Assembly: GCF_050876985.1 (NCBI RefSeq)
Contig: NZ_JBPAPP010000002.1
Strand: one strand, 5' to 3'
DNA length: 64,000 bases
DNA from: Halopseudomonas sp002296055
GTDB taxonomy: Bacteria; Pseudomonadota; Gammaproteobacteria; Pseudomonadales; Pseudomonadaceae
Below are positions 1 to 9,076 of this stretch, in pieces; within the stretch, counting starts at the first letter, position 1; each line of letters begins with the position of its first letter. Below the pieces are notes generated by a model that was given only the letters and a program-made list of their open reading frames with translations, made no database searches and was not told the DNA's origin. The translations under genes and the position numbers were made by a program.

Positions 1-315
1 TCGGCGCTGGAAATCAGCCAGTCGCTGGCGCAATTGCTGACAGCGCGCCGCCTGTTGCTGCCGACGTGCGGCCAACTGGGCATTACGTTGCTCGCGCTCA
101 GCGGCACGCACCTCCAGCAGCCGCTGCATATCGGCCTCACCATCACGCACGTGCTGATCACGCTCGATCACCTGGGGGTGCACCTCAATCGCCTCAGCGC
201 CGGGCCTGGCGCGCTCGCCAAAATGCACTTGCCCGTTGGCATCTACCCAGCGGTAGATCTCAGCGTGCAGCGGCAGGCTGGCGCCACAACAGAGCAGCAG
301 CAGAAGCAGGCGCAT
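1..315 (-). CDS. DUF4124-type secreted protein, C-terminus cut by window edge
   Basis: The reading frame starts at ATG 313-315 and stays open to the left edge, so about 105 residues are visible. It begins with a leucine-rich signal peptide (MRLLLLLLCC, cleavage probably after the Ala of PLHA). Next comes the short motif IYRWVDANGQVHF, typical of DUF4124 domains, which form a small periplasmic beta fold of unknown function. The rest is an Arg/Gln/Ala-rich helix that could form a coiled coil. The call rests on this motif and the signal peptide. No function can be given. Confidence 0.7.
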   Translation of the reverse strand, partial: MRLLLLLLCCGASLPLHAEIYRWVDANGQVHFGERARPGAEAIEVHPQVIERDQHVRDGEADMQRLLEVRAAEREQRNAQLAARRQQQAARCQQLRQRLADFQRR

Positions 316-384
316 GGATGTGCTTACCCCGATCGAACGAACAGGTCTCTGAGCATAGCGGACGGCCACTATCGAGCCAAGCGC

Positions 385-759
385 TCAATCGGCGGCGCGC
401 GGCGGCACCGGCCGGGCCGGATCGTAATGCCCCAGTTGACGCAAGGTCTCCAGCCGTGCGGCTGCCCGGTAGCTGTATTCGCTGGACGGATAGCTGTCGA
501 GCATGAAGCGGTACGTCTGAATTGCATCCAGGTACAACGACTGCCGTTCCAGACACTGACCGCGCAGCAGCGAGATTTCCGGCTGCAGATAAGGCCGTGA
601 CCGGATGCCCCGCTCCGTGCGAGACAACTCGAGCATTGCCTTACTGCAGTCGCCCTCGGCATAGGCCTGGTAGGCGTCATCCAGGTGCCCCTTGTAGGCG
701 GTCGACGCACACCCGCTCAACACCACAGCCAGGGTTCCGACGAGCCAGAATCTATTCAT
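385..759 (-). CDS. small outer-membrane-type lipoprotein with TPR-like helices
   Basis: A 124-residue protein starts at ATG 757-759, just after a clear ribosome binding site (GGAGGTG). An upstream in-frame start would spoil the signal peptide. Residues 1-17 are a lipoprotein signal ending in the lipobox LSGC, with Cys17 as the lipidated residue. The mature part alternates helices with TPR-like spacing (AYQAYAEGDCSKAM, YLDAIQTYRFMLDSYP). It probably scaffolds an envelope complex, but the partner is unknown. It is divergent from the stress-protein gene at 905, with 145 bp of shared upstream region. Confidence 0.7.
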   Translation of the reverse strand: MNRFWLVGTLAVVLSGCASTAYKGHLDDAYQAYAEGDCSKAMLELSRTERGIRSRPYLQPEISLLRGQCLERQSLYLDAIQTYRFMLDSYPSSEYSYRAAARLETLRQLGHYDPARPVPPRAAD

Positions 760-904
760 GTTCACCTCCGTTAATGGCTCTATATCGGCAGCTGCTCGCC
801 GATCTGCAGCGCGCCAAGCCATGACCCAGATCAGTGCAAAGCCAAGCCAACTTGGCTAGGCTGAACGTTCCCGACCAGAGCCTTGGACAACAGGAGTCAG
901 CCGT

Positions 905-1837
905 ATGGACATTCGCCATATGCTCGTAGTGGTAGATGCCACCCGAGAGGAACAACAACCGGCCCTGGAGCGCGCCGCACAATTGCTTGAACACTACACC
1001 GAAGCACGCCTCACCCTGATGCTTTGCGACTATATTCCAGCGCTGGACGGCGGCGTGCTGTTTGAGTCCCATGCCCTCGAAAAAGCACGCGAATCGCTGC
1101 TCGCCCACCACAAGAGCTACCTGGAGCAGCTGGCCACGCCGCTGCGCAGCAAAGGCGTACAAATCGACACCACGGCAATCTGGGGTAAGCGCCTGGACCG
1201 CCATGTGCTGCGTGAAGTGCAGGCCCGTCGGCCCGATCTGGTACTGAAAACCAGCCACCAGCGCAACCCGCTCAAGCGCCTGCTCCTGAGCGCCGCCGAC
1301 TGGCAGCTGATTCGCTACTGCGAAGTGCCGCTGTGGCTGGTCAAGCATGGCGACAACACGCTCAGCCAGGTGTGCGCCAGTGTCGACCCACTGCACAGCG
1401 CCGACAAACCCGCGGCGCTGGACAACAAGCTGGTCGCGTGCGGCTACCAACTCAGTCAGCAACTCAAAGCGCAGCTACACCTGGCTCACTGCTACACACC
1501 GCTGCCACGCACCATGGTGTTCGACGCCAGCGTGATTGCCGACTACGAAGGCTACGCCAAGGAAGTAAAACAGCATCACGCCACCGCCTTCAGCCAGCTA
1601 CTGGCACGCTCGCCGGCTGAAGGCGTGACGTCGCATTTGCTTGAAGGGGATCCGGAAGAAGCCCTGCCGGGCTTTGTCGAGGAGCAGCAGATTGACCTGC
1701 TGATCATGGGCGCGGTATCGCGCTCACGACTGGAAAGCGCGTTGATCGGCCACACCGCCGAACGGCTGATTGATGCCACGCCCTGCGATCTGCTGATTAT
1801 CAAGCCAGACGGTTTCGTCGACCCTAGCAAGCCCTAG
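905..1837 (+). CDS. tandem universal stress protein (UspE-like)
   Basis: A 310-residue protein made of two Usp domains (about 1-150 and 155-300), the UspE arrangement. The first opens with the typical strand MLVVVDAT; the second ends with GHTAERLIDATPCDLLIIKP, the nucleotide-binding and last-strand region. Usp proteins are cytoplasmic and support survival in stasis, low oxygen or oxidative stress. The second domain has GAVSRSRLESALIGHTAE in place of a textbook G-x2-G-x9-G(S/T), so ATP binding is uncertain. Its TAG stop overlaps the convergent eda stop by 4 bp. A tandem usp gene also lies beside pykA in Pseudomonas aeruginosa. Confidence 0.88.
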   Translation: MDIRHMLVVVDATREEQQPALERAAQLLEHYTEARLTLMLCDYIPALDGGVLFESHALEKARESLLAHHKSYLEQLATPLRSKGVQIDTTAIWGKRLDRHVLREVQARRPDLVLKTSHQRNPLKRLLLSAADWQLIRYCEVPLWLVKHGDNTLSQVCASVDPLHSADKPAALDNKLVACGYQLSQQLKAQLHLAHCYTPLPRTMVFDASVIADYEGYAKEVKQHHATAFSQLLARSPAEGVTSHLLEGDPEEALPGFVEEQQIDLLIMGAVSRSRLESALIGHTAERLIDATPCDLLIIKPDGFVDPSKP

Positions 1838-1868
1838 GGCCTGTTGACGTTTCGTTCACCCGCCTGCC
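1834..1868. repeat. half-copy of the 47 kb palindromic repeat, at the eda 3' end
   Basis: These 35 bp match the left end of the element at 47063-47097 at 33 of 35 positions (both begin CTAGGGCCTGTTG). The segment encodes the last eleven residues of Eda and contributes to the overlapping stop codons of eda and the stress-protein gene. No second arm was seen nearby, so this is a single end. Confidence 0.7.
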
Positions 1869-2505
1869 CAGCGCTGACCGCTGCCTGGGCCAGCGCGGTA
1901 ATCTCCTGCCAGTGCCCCGCCGCGATCAGCTGCGGCGGCGCTATCCAACTCCCGCCTGCCGCCATCACATTCGGCAGCGTCAGATAAGCGCGGAGGTTGT
2001 CGGCCGTCACCCCGCCCGTGGGGCAAAACGCCGCGTCACGAAATGGGCCGGCAAAGGCCTTCAGCAGGCCAACTCCGCCCGCTATCTCTGCCGGAAAAAC
2101 CTTGAAACGACGGTAACCAAGCCGATAACCCTGCATGAGTTCAGATGCTGTGGCGATCCCCGGCAGCAGGGGGATCTGAGCGTCACAGCCCAGTTCCAGC
2201 AGTTCCTGGGTAACGCCGGGCGTCACCACAAAGGCAGCCCCGGCGGCCTGCACAGCGGCAAACTGGCTAGCGTCCAACACGGTGCCGGCGCCCACCGTCA
2301 GTGACGGGCGCTCAGCTCGCAACAGGGCGATAGCGTCAATGCCGAGCGGCGTGCGCAAGGTGATTTCCAGCGTGTTGATACCACCGGCACTCAAGGCATC
2401 GGCCAGCGGTAGCACGTCTGCCATACGCTCGATATTCAGCAACGGCAACAGACGGCAGTCGGCGAACAGGCTATCGAGCAAACGGGTCTTTTCAGGCAGC
2501 GACAT
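1834..2505 (-). CDS. eda: 2-dehydro-3-deoxy-phosphogluconate (KDPG) aldolase
   Basis: A 223-residue class I aldolase that cleaves KDPG to pyruvate and glyceraldehyde-3-phosphate, the last Entner-Doudoroff step. Visible family motifs are EITLRTP (catalytic Glu region), GAGTVL, TPGV, PGIATASE and RFKVFPAE, whose Lys forms the Schiff base; FCPTGGV lines the phosphate site. The start is ATG 2503-2505, 8 bp after pgl, with GAGG upstream. It is the last gene of edd-pgl-eda. The tail GQAGERNVNRP is encoded inside a repeat shared with 47 kb and is probably not ancestral. Confidence 0.95.
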   Translation of the reverse strand: MSLPEKTRLLDSLFADCRLLPLLNIERMADVLPLADALSAGGINTLEITLRTPLGIDAIALLRAERPSLTVGAGTVLDASQFAAVQAAGAAFVVTPGVTQELLELGCDAQIPLLPGIATASELMQGYRLGYRRFKVFPAEIAGGVGLLKAFAGPFRDAAFCPTGGVTADNLRAYLTLPNVMAAGGSWIAPPQLIAAGHWQEITALAQAAVSAGQAGERNVNRP

Positions 2506-2513
2506 CAGTGTCC

Positions 2514-3230
2514 TCAGGCTTGGTCCGGGCAATAGTGAATTTCCAGCGGCGCGTGCAAAAACGCTGCTATCGGGCAATCCAGCGGGTCGCGCTCCAGCGC
2601 CCCGATCAAAACCTGCAATTTCTGCTCGCCGCTGATCGCCAGTAGCTGACGGCGCGCGGAGTGTAACGCACGCCCGGTCAGGGTCAACCTTGGCGATCCA
2701 TCTGCCGCCAGTGTCGCCGCGCACAATGCGCCAGCACCGGGCTCTAGCCATTGGTTTAACTGCGGTTGGCGGGGAAACAGCGAGGCGGTGTGACCATCCA
2801 GCCCCATACCCAGAACCACAACATCCAGAGGCGTCCAGCCGGCCAGCGCATTATCCGCCAGCGCCGCGTCCTGCGCAGGGCTATCGCCCTGATACAACGC
2901 CTGCCACTGCAACCGGTCAAACACCGGCTGCAGATGCCTGCGCAACAATCGCTCGTTACTCTCAGATTGATCAGCAGCCACCCACCGCTCATCGACCAGA
3001 GTCAGTTTGACCTGCTCCCACTCAAGCACATGGCATGCCAGCGCCTTGAGAAAAGGGATGGGGCTGCGACCGCCGGACAAGGCCAGCCTGGCCTGCCCGC
3101 GCGCTGCCTGGGCCTCGCGCAGCGACATCGCCACGGATTCGGCCAGCACGCGCGCCTGCGCCGCCGGCGACGGTGTCTGCACCCAGCCAACGCCACGGTC
3201 GCGCAGTGCGGCCAGCAGTGCGCTACTCAC
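2514..3230 (-). CDS. pgl: 6-phosphogluconolactonase
   Basis: A 238-residue DevB/SOL-family lactonase that hydrolyses 6-phosphogluconolactone to 6-phosphogluconate, the substrate of Edd. Motifs visible are ALSGGRSP (phosphate binding), LTLVDERWV and GMGLDGHTASLFP, the family signature. It starts at GTG 3228-3230, overlapping the edd stop by 4 bp (GTGA), so translation is probably coupled to edd. In many pseudomonads pgl instead sits between zwf and eda. Here the operon has edd but no zwf. Confidence 0.94.
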   Translation of the reverse strand: MSSALLAALRDRGVGWVQTPSPAAQARVLAESVAMSLREAQAARGQARLALSGGRSPIPFLKALACHVLEWEQVKLTLVDERWVAADQSESNERLLRRHLQPVFDRLQWQALYQGDSPAQDAALADNALAGWTPLDVVVLGMGLDGHTASLFPRQPQLNQWLEPGAGALCAATLAADGSPRLTLTGRALHSARRQLLAISGEQKLQVLIGALERDPLDCPIAAFLHAPLEIHYCPDQA

Positions 3231-5041
3231 TGATCCGCATCCTGCAGTCCGGCGGTAAAGACACTGGCCCCCAGCTCCGCCGAGCTGGCTTGCGCCCGCA
3301 TGAACGCAAACAGCTCACGGCCCCAGCCCCGGCGCACCGTCTGCGGGCAGGCAGCCTGCTCGCGCTGCTGCCAGTCAGAGCCCTCGACCTGCACCTGCAG
3401 CGTACCTGCGTCAGCATCCAGGCTGAGCACATCACCGTCCTGCAGCCGCGCGATCGCGCCGCCCTGCAATGCCTCGGGGCACAGGTGAATAGCCGCCGGC
3501 ACCTTGCCTGAGGCGCCTGACAGGCGGCCGTCTGTCACCAGAGCCACGCGGTGGCCCTTGTCCTGCAGGGCGCCGAGGTAAGGCATCAAACGATGTAGTT
3601 CGGGCATGCCGTTGGCTGCCGGGCCCTGAAAGCGCACCACCGCCACCAGATCGCGCGCCAGCTCCCCGGCCTGAAAGGCGGTCACAAAGTCTTCCTGGCT
3701 ATCAAATACGCGACAGGGCGCGGTCACCTGTCGATGCTCCGGCGCCACCGCAGACACCTTCACCACGCCCCGGCCCAGCTCGCCGTCAAGCATGCGCAAG
3801 CCACCATCTGCAGCAAAGGGCGCGCTGACCGGGCGCAGTACGTCGCTGTCCAGGCTGGCCTGAGGACCATCACGCCAGGCAAGCTCGCCATTGTGCAGAT
3901 AGGGTTCCTGGCAGTAGCGCGACAAGCCGGCACCGGCGACGGTTTGCACATCTTCGTGCAGCAGGCCCGCCGTCAGTAGCTCCCGGAACAGCCAGGCAGT
4001 ACCGCCCGCCGCCTGAAACTGGTTGATGTCTGCCTTGCCGCTGGGATAGATGTGCGCAAGCGTCGGCACCACCTGTGACAGGTCTGCCATATCCTGCCAA
4101 CGCAGTTGCAAGCCGGCTGCCTGACCAATGGCCACCAGATGCAGCGTCAGATTGGTCGAGCCACCGGTCGCCAGCAGCATTACCACGGCGTTGATCAACG
4201 CCCGTTCATCCAGCACCTGACACAGACTGCCCTGCCCCGCCCTCGCCAAGGACACCGCAGCCTTGGCTGCGGCCTTGCTCAGCGCGTCACGCAGCGGCGT
4301 ATCTGGCGCCACAAAGGACGCGCCCGGCAGTTGCAGGCCCATCGCTTCCAGCAGCATCTGGTTGGTGTTGGCGGTGCCGTAGAAGGTGCACGTGCCGGGG
4401 CTGTGATATGAGGCGCTCTCGGCAGCCAGCAGCTGTTCACGATCCACCTTGCCCTCGGCGTACAACTGACGTACGCGCACCTTCTCACTATTTGCCAAAC
4501 CGCTCGGCATTGGGCCGGAGGGCACAAAGACAACCGGCAGATGGCCAAAGCGTAGCGCGCCGAGCAGCAGCCCAGGCACGATCTTGTCGCAGATGCCAAA
4601 GCACAGGACGCCATTGAACATGTTGTGCGACAGCGCCACCGCAGTGCCCATGGCAATGACATCACGGCTCGCCAGCGATAGCTCCATCCCTGGCTCGCCC
4701 TGGGTTACACCGTCGCACATAGCCGGCACGCCGCCTGCCACCTGGCCGGTGGCACCGATGCTTCTCAGGTATTCACGCAGCAGCTGCGGATAGCGCTCAT
4801 AGGGCTGATGTGCCGACAACATGTCGTTATAGGCGCTGACCATACCGACGTTGACCTGATCGATCAGCCGGATACGATCCTTGTCCTGCGCCGGGCAGGC
4901 CGCCATGCCGTGGGCCAGATTGCCGCAGGACAAGCCGCTGCGCCCTGCCGGCGCCTGGGCCATCTGCGCCAGATAGGCCGCCCTGGAAACGCGACTGCGC
5001 GCGCGCAACCGCTCTGTTACCGCCATTACCTCAGGGTGCAT
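3227..5041 (-). CDS. edd: phosphogluconate dehydratase
   Basis: A 604-residue IlvD/Edd-family iron-sulfur enzyme that dehydrates 6-phosphogluconate to KDPG. It aligns by eye along its length with E. coli Edd: SYNDMLSAHQPYE, GGVPAMCDGVTQG, CDKIVPG, PSGPM, GTCTFYGTANTNQ, ATGGSTN and VTDGRLSGASGKVP. The cysteines in CGNLAHG, CDG and GTCT are candidate cluster ligands. I chose ATG 5039-5041 because it has GGAG 9 bp upstream and matches the family N-terminus; a TTG eight codons earlier is weaker. It heads edd-pgl-eda and is divergent from pykA across 93 bp. Confidence 0.96.
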   Translation of the reverse strand: MHPEVMAVTERLRARSRVSRAAYLAQMAQAPAGRSGLSCGNLAHGMAACPAQDKDRIRLIDQVNVGMVSAYNDMLSAHQPYERYPQLLREYLRSIGATGQVAGGVPAMCDGVTQGEPGMELSLASRDVIAMGTAVALSHNMFNGVLCFGICDKIVPGLLLGALRFGHLPVVFVPSGPMPSGLANSEKVRVRQLYAEGKVDREQLLAAESASYHSPGTCTFYGTANTNQMLLEAMGLQLPGASFVAPDTPLRDALSKAAAKAAVSLARAGQGSLCQVLDERALINAVVMLLATGGSTNLTLHLVAIGQAAGLQLRWQDMADLSQVVPTLAHIYPSGKADINQFQAAGGTAWLFRELLTAGLLHEDVQTVAGAGLSRYCQEPYLHNGELAWRDGPQASLDSDVLRPVSAPFAADGGLRMLDGELGRGVVKVSAVAPEHRQVTAPCRVFDSQEDFVTAFQAGELARDLVAVVRFQGPAANGMPELHRLMPYLGALQDKGHRVALVTDGRLSGASGKVPAAIHLCPEALQGGAIARLQDGDVLSLDADAGTLQVQVEGSDWQQREQAACPQTVRRGWGRELFAFMRAQASSAELGASVFTAGLQDADQ

Positions 5042-5134
5042 GACTACCGCTCCGTTCACTGTCAACCTACCCGTTTAACGGCATTATGGTCTATTGTAGG
5101 GCGCAGCCAAAACCCACCGAACAAGGACCTTTGC

Positions 5135-6586
5135 ATGTCATTGCGCCGCACCAAGATCGTTGCCACCCTCGGGCCCGCCAGTAGCAGCCCGGAACGTATT
5201 GCCGAGCTGATTAACGCTGGCATGAACGTGGCCCGATTGAACTTCTCCCACGGCAGCGCAGACGAGCACCGCCAGCGCGCCCGTCTGGTGCGCGAAATTG
5301 CCGCCGAGAACGGTCAGCACGTGGCCCTGCTGGGCGACCTGCAGGGCCCAAAAATTCGCATCGGACGCTTTGCCGACGGCCCGATCAGCCTGGATGTGGG
5401 AGACCACTTCCGCCTGTCCACCGCTCACGGACTGGAAGACGGCAATCAGGACGTCGTAGGTCTGGACTACCCCGACCTGGTCAAGGACTGCCGCGCCGGT
5501 GACGAGCTACTGCTGGACGATGGCCGCGTGGTGCTGCAGGTTGAGAGTGTCGGTCGCGATGAAGTGCGCTGCCGCGTCACCACCGGCGGACCGCTGTCCA
5601 ACAACAAGGGCATTAACCGCCGCGGTGGCGGCCTGTCTGCTGCTGCACTGACCGACAAGGACCGCGCCGACATCAACCTCGCCGCCGAACTGCAGATGGA
5701 ATACGTAGCGGTCTCCTTCCCGCGTGACGCCGCCGACATGGAACTGGCGCGCAAGCTGCTGCGCGATGCCGAATCCGACGCCTGGCTGGTGGCCAAGATC
5801 GAGCGCGCCGAAGCGGTTGCCGATGACGAGGCCCTCGACGGCCTGATTCAGGCAAGCGACGCCGTCATGGTTGCCCGTGGCGACCTGGGCGTGGAAATTG
5901 GTGACGCCGAGCTGGTCGGTATCCAGAAGCACATCATCAGCCGTGCTCGCAAGCAGAACAAAGTGGTGATCACCGCCACCCAGATGATGGAATCCATGAT
6001 CACCAGCCCCATGCCGACCCGCGCCGAGGTGTCCGACGTTGCCAACGCAGCGCTGGATTACACCGACGCGGTCATGCTGTCAGCCGAAAGCGCCGCCGGC
6101 GATTACCCGGTCGAGGCGGTGCGCGCCATGAGCCGCGTTTGCCTGGGCGCCGAAAAGCAGCCGGTCAGCAAGAAGTCCGGCCACCGCCTGTACCAGACCT
6201 TCGAGCGCTGTGATGAAACCGTGGCACTGGCCGCCATGTATGCCGGCAACCACTTCCCGGGCGTGACCGCGATCATCACCCTGACCGAGAGCGGCTACAC
6301 CCCGCTGATCATGTCGCGCATCCGCTCGCACCTGCCGATCTTTGCGCTGTCACCCAACGCCCAGACCCTGGGTCGGGTCACGCTGATGCGCGGTGTGCAG
6401 GCCATCCCGTTCAACCCGGCTGAACTGCCCTCCAGCGAGATCAACCAGCAAGCGGTCAACCGACTGCTGGCGGCAGGTCATGTGCAGCCCGGTGACTGGG
6501 TCATTCTGACCAAGGGCGATGTCTACAACTCCCGTGGCGGCACCAACTCCATGAAGCTGCTGCACGTAGGCGAAGAGCTGGTGTAA
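5135..6586 (+). CDS. pykA: pyruvate kinase
   Basis: A 483-residue pyruvate kinase that converts phosphoenolpyruvate and ADP to pyruvate and ATP. It starts RRTKIVATLGPAS and contains NVARLNFSHG, LLGDLQGPKIR, AKIERAEA (catalytic Lys), MVARGDLGVE and TATQMMESM, all active-site blocks. The C-terminal regulatory domain is present. The start ATG has AAGGAC upstream; the longer in-frame extension runs back through edd and is not real. The length and context (beside a tandem Usp gene) match PykA (PA4329) of P. aeruginosa. It completes pyruvate formation from the glycolytic product of the neighbouring Entner-Doudoroff genes. Confidence 0.96.
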   Translation: MSLRRTKIVATLGPASSSPERIAELINAGMNVARLNFSHGSADEHRQRARLVREIAAENGQHVALLGDLQGPKIRIGRFADGPISLDVGDHFRLSTAHGLEDGNQDVVGLDYPDLVKDCRAGDELLLDDGRVVLQVESVGRDEVRCRVTTGGPLSNNKGINRRGGGLSAAALTDKDRADINLAAELQMEYVAVSFPRDAADMELARKLLRDAESDAWLVAKIERAEAVADDEALDGLIQASDAVMVARGDLGVEIGDAELVGIQKHIISRARKQNKVVITATQMMESMITSPMPTRAEVSDVANAALDYTDAVMLSAESAAGDYPVEAVRAMSRVCLGAEKQPVSKKSGHRLYQTFERCDETVALAAMYAGNHFPGVTAIITLTESGYTPLIMSRIRSHLPIFALSPNAQTLGRVTLMRGVQAIPFNPAELPSSEINQQAVNRLLAAGHVQPGDWVILTKGDVYNSRGGTNSMKLLHVGEELV

Positions 6587-6638
6587 CAACTGGCTGGCAT
6601 CGGCGTCCTCTGGTGGTCACCACCAAGGACCCGATGCC

Positions 6639-7226
6639 ATGCTTTCTACCCTGCTGCCGGCCCAGCGCCTGCTGGACCGCACCCAAACCCTCGACTTTAT
6701 CGCCCCACTGCTGATCCGCCTGTATCTGGCACCAATCATGTGGATGGCCGGCACCCGCAAGCTTGCACACATCGACTCAACCATCAGCTGGTTTGAGCAC
6801 GGCCTCGGCCTGCCCTTCCCCGAGTTGCTGGCCTGGCTGGCGACCCTCACCGAAGTCGTAGGCGCAATACTGCTGCTGATCGGCTTTGCGACTCGCTGGA
6901 TCAGCATCCCGCTGATGATCACCATGCTGGTAGCCGCCTTTGCCGTACATTGGCCGTACGGCTGGTCAGCCATCGCGGATCCCAGCTCGCTTTTCGCCAA
7001 TGACCGCGTAGCCGCCTCCGCCGAGAAGCTGGCACGCGCCAAGGCCCTGCTGCAGGAGCACGGCAACTACGACTGGCTGACCAGCAGCGGCCGCCTGGTT
7101 ATCCTCAACAACGGCATCGAGTTCGCCGCCACCTACTTCATTCTGCTGCTGAGCCTGTTCTTCACTGGCGGCGGGCGTTGGGTGAGTGTTGATTACTGGC
7201 TCAAGCGCCGCCTGCAAGGGGTGTGA
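6639..7226 (+). CDS. DoxX-family membrane protein
   Basis: A 195-residue inner-membrane protein with about four hydrophobic segments. IRLYLAPIMWMAGTRKLAH and the helix containing LATLTEVVGAILLLIGF are typical of the DoxX family. DoxX-like proteins have been linked to redox homeostasis and to quinone- or thiol-dependent electron transfer; the exact role here is unknown. A polar insert (about residues 125-155, SSLFANDRVAASAEK) separates the last two membrane segments, as in a subfamily found in proteobacteria. ATG 6639 has AAGGAC upstream. A strong terminator follows directly. Confidence 0.82.
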   Translation: MLSTLLPAQRLLDRTQTLDFIAPLLIRLYLAPIMWMAGTRKLAHIDSTISWFEHGLGLPFPELLAWLATLTEVVGAILLLIGFATRWISIPLMITMLVAAFAVHWPYGWSAIADPSSLFANDRVAASAEKLARAKALLQEHGNYDWLTSSGRLVILNNGIEFAATYFILLLSLFFTGGGRWVSVDYWLKRRLQGV

Positions 7227-7235
7227 AACACCCAC

Positions 7236-7264
7236 AAAAAAGCCCCGCTCAGCGGGGCTTTTTC
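7236..7264. terminator. bidirectional Rho-independent terminator
   Basis: A perfect 9-bp stem (AGCCCCGCT / AGCGGGGCT, one-base loop) is flanked by an A-run on the left and a T-run on the right. It can therefore end both the DoxX transcript (plus) and the fumarase transcript (minus). Confidence 0.92.
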
Positions 7265-7280
7265 TTATACGGCGAAGCGC

Positions 7281-8807
7281 TTACTCCACTTCAACCGCCA
7301 GGCTCTTATCGGCAATCTTCTTCTGCCAGATCTGCGGCCCAGTAATGTGCGCAGACTCACCGGTGGTGTCCACCGCCACAGTGACCGGCATGTCTTTGAC
7401 CTCGAACTCGTAGATCGCTTCCATGCCCAGTTCCGGGAAGGCCAGTACGTCGGCTTTCTTGATTGCCTGAGCAACCAGGTACGCCGCACCACCGACTGCC
7501 ATCAGATACACCGCCTTGTGATCCTTGATCGCTTCGATGGCGATCGGGCCACGCTCGGACTTGCCGATCATGCCCAGCAGACCGGTCTGGTCGAGGATCT
7601 GACGGGTGAACTTGTCCATACGGGTTGCCGTGGTCGGGCCAGCCGGTCCAACGACCTCGTCACGGACCGGATCAACCGGGCCCACGTAGTAGATAAAGCG
7701 ACCTTTCAGGTCCACCGGCAGTTGCTCGCCCTTGTTGAGCATGTCGACCATGCGCTTGTGCGCAGCGTCGCGGCCGGTCAGCATCTTGCCAGACAGCAAT
7801 ACGGTTTCACCGCTCTTCCAGCTCAGCACCTCTTCCGGGGTGACGGTATCCAGGTTGACGCGGCGCACGCTGGAGCCCACTTCCCAGGTGATTTCTGGGT
7901 AGGCGTCCATCGGCGGCGCTTCCAGCTGGGCCGGGCCGCTGCCATCGAGAACAAAGTGCGCGTGACGGGTTGCAGCGCAGTTCGGGATCATGCACACCGG
8001 CAGGCTGGCCGCGTGGGTCGGGTAATCCTTGATCTTGACGTCCAGCACCGTGGTCAAACCACCCAGGCCCTGAGCGCCAATGCCCAGCGCGTTGACCTTG
8101 TCCATGATCTCCAGGCGCAGTTCTTCAACCCGGTTCTGCGGGCCACGGGCACGCAGCTCATGGATATCGATGGAGTCCATCAGCGATTCTTTGGCCAGCA
8201 CTGCAGCCTTCTCGGCGGTGCCACCGATGCCGATACCGAGCATGCCCGGCGGGCACCAGCCAGCGCCCATGGTCGGCACGGTCTTGAGCACCCAGTCGAC
8301 GATGGAGTCAGACGGGTTGAGCATGACCATCTTGGATTTGTTCTCGGATCCACCGCCCTTGGCCGCAACGTCGATCTCGACCTTGTCGCCCGGGACGATC
8401 TGGTAGTGGATCACAGCCGGGGTGTTGTCCTTGGTGTTGGCGCGCTTGCCGGCCGGATCGGCCAGAATGGAGGCGCGCAGCACGTTCTCCGGCAGGTTGT
8501 AGGCGCGGCGAACGCCTTCGTTGATCATGTCGTCCAGACTCATGGTGGCGCCATCCCAGCGCACATCCATACCTACTCGGGCGAACACAGTGACAATGCC
8601 GGTGTCCTGACAGATAGGACGATGTCCTGTAGCGCACATGCGCGAGTTGATCAGAATCTGCGCCATGGCATCACGGGCAGCCTGCGACTCTTCGCGCTGA
8701 TAGGCCTCGTGTACGGCCTGAATGAAATCTACCGGGTGGTAGTAGGAAATGTACTGCAACGCGTCGGCGACGCTCTGAATCAGATCGTCTTGCTTGATAA
8801 CGGCCAT
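7281..8807 (-). CDS. fumA: class I fumarate hydratase (iron-sulfur type)
   Basis: A 508-residue oxygen-sensitive fumarase interconverting fumarate and malate in the TCA cycle. The N-terminal alpha region carries RMCATGHRPICQDTG and the KGGGSENKSK block. MIPNCAATRHAHF supplies a further cluster cysteine. The C-terminal beta region carries LLSGKMLTGRDAAHKR and GPTTATRMD. Single-chain fusion of the two regions and the length fit FumA-type enzymes. The start ATG is preceded by TAGGAG. A class I fumarase also neighbours the SadC gene in P. aeruginosa (PA4333/PA4332). Confidence 0.95.
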   Translation of the reverse strand: MAVIKQDDLIQSVADALQYISYYHPVDFIQAVHEAYQREESQAARDAMAQILINSRMCATGHRPICQDTGIVTVFARVGMDVRWDGATMSLDDMINEGVRRAYNLPENVLRASILADPAGKRANTKDNTPAVIHYQIVPGDKVEIDVAAKGGGSENKSKMVMLNPSDSIVDWVLKTVPTMGAGWCPPGMLGIGIGGTAEKAAVLAKESLMDSIDIHELRARGPQNRVEELRLEIMDKVNALGIGAQGLGGLTTVLDVKIKDYPTHAASLPVCMIPNCAATRHAHFVLDGSGPAQLEAPPMDAYPEITWEVGSSVRRVNLDTVTPEEVLSWKSGETVLLSGKMLTGRDAAHKRMVDMLNKGEQLPVDLKGRFIYYVGPVDPVRDEVVGPAGPTTATRMDKFTRQILDQTGLLGMIGKSERGPIAIEAIKDHKAVYLMAVGGAAYLVAQAIKKADVLAFPELGMEAIYEFEVKDMPVTVAVDTTGESAHITGPQIWQKKIADKSLAVEVE

Positions 8808-9076
8808 CTCGGACAGCTCCTATGCATTGTGGCTGCTGGTGACGCCAAGAGCGCCAAACCAGACTCACGGGATGGGGCCGCCGACTCTGCGGGTCAACTG
8901 GCCCTGAAAAAGCGCGCACAAGTATACCCGAGCCGCACCGGCAGGACAGCGCCATCTGACAGAAGTCCAGCACCGGACATTGATCACATTTGGTGCATGC
9001 CGCTAGAAAAGCGTTTGCAAAACGACAGATACCCGATAAATTGACGTCATAATGCCATCATTCGGAGAAAAACAGA

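Noticed and set aside
5042..5134. HexR operator between edd and pykA
   Set aside because: TTGT and ACAA are present but 23 bp apart rather than 7-8, so the site is not credible.
7347..9044. 565-codon plus-strand open frame opposite fumarase
   Set aside because: Antisense shadow of a fully conserved fumarase; no recognisable domain and no binding site.
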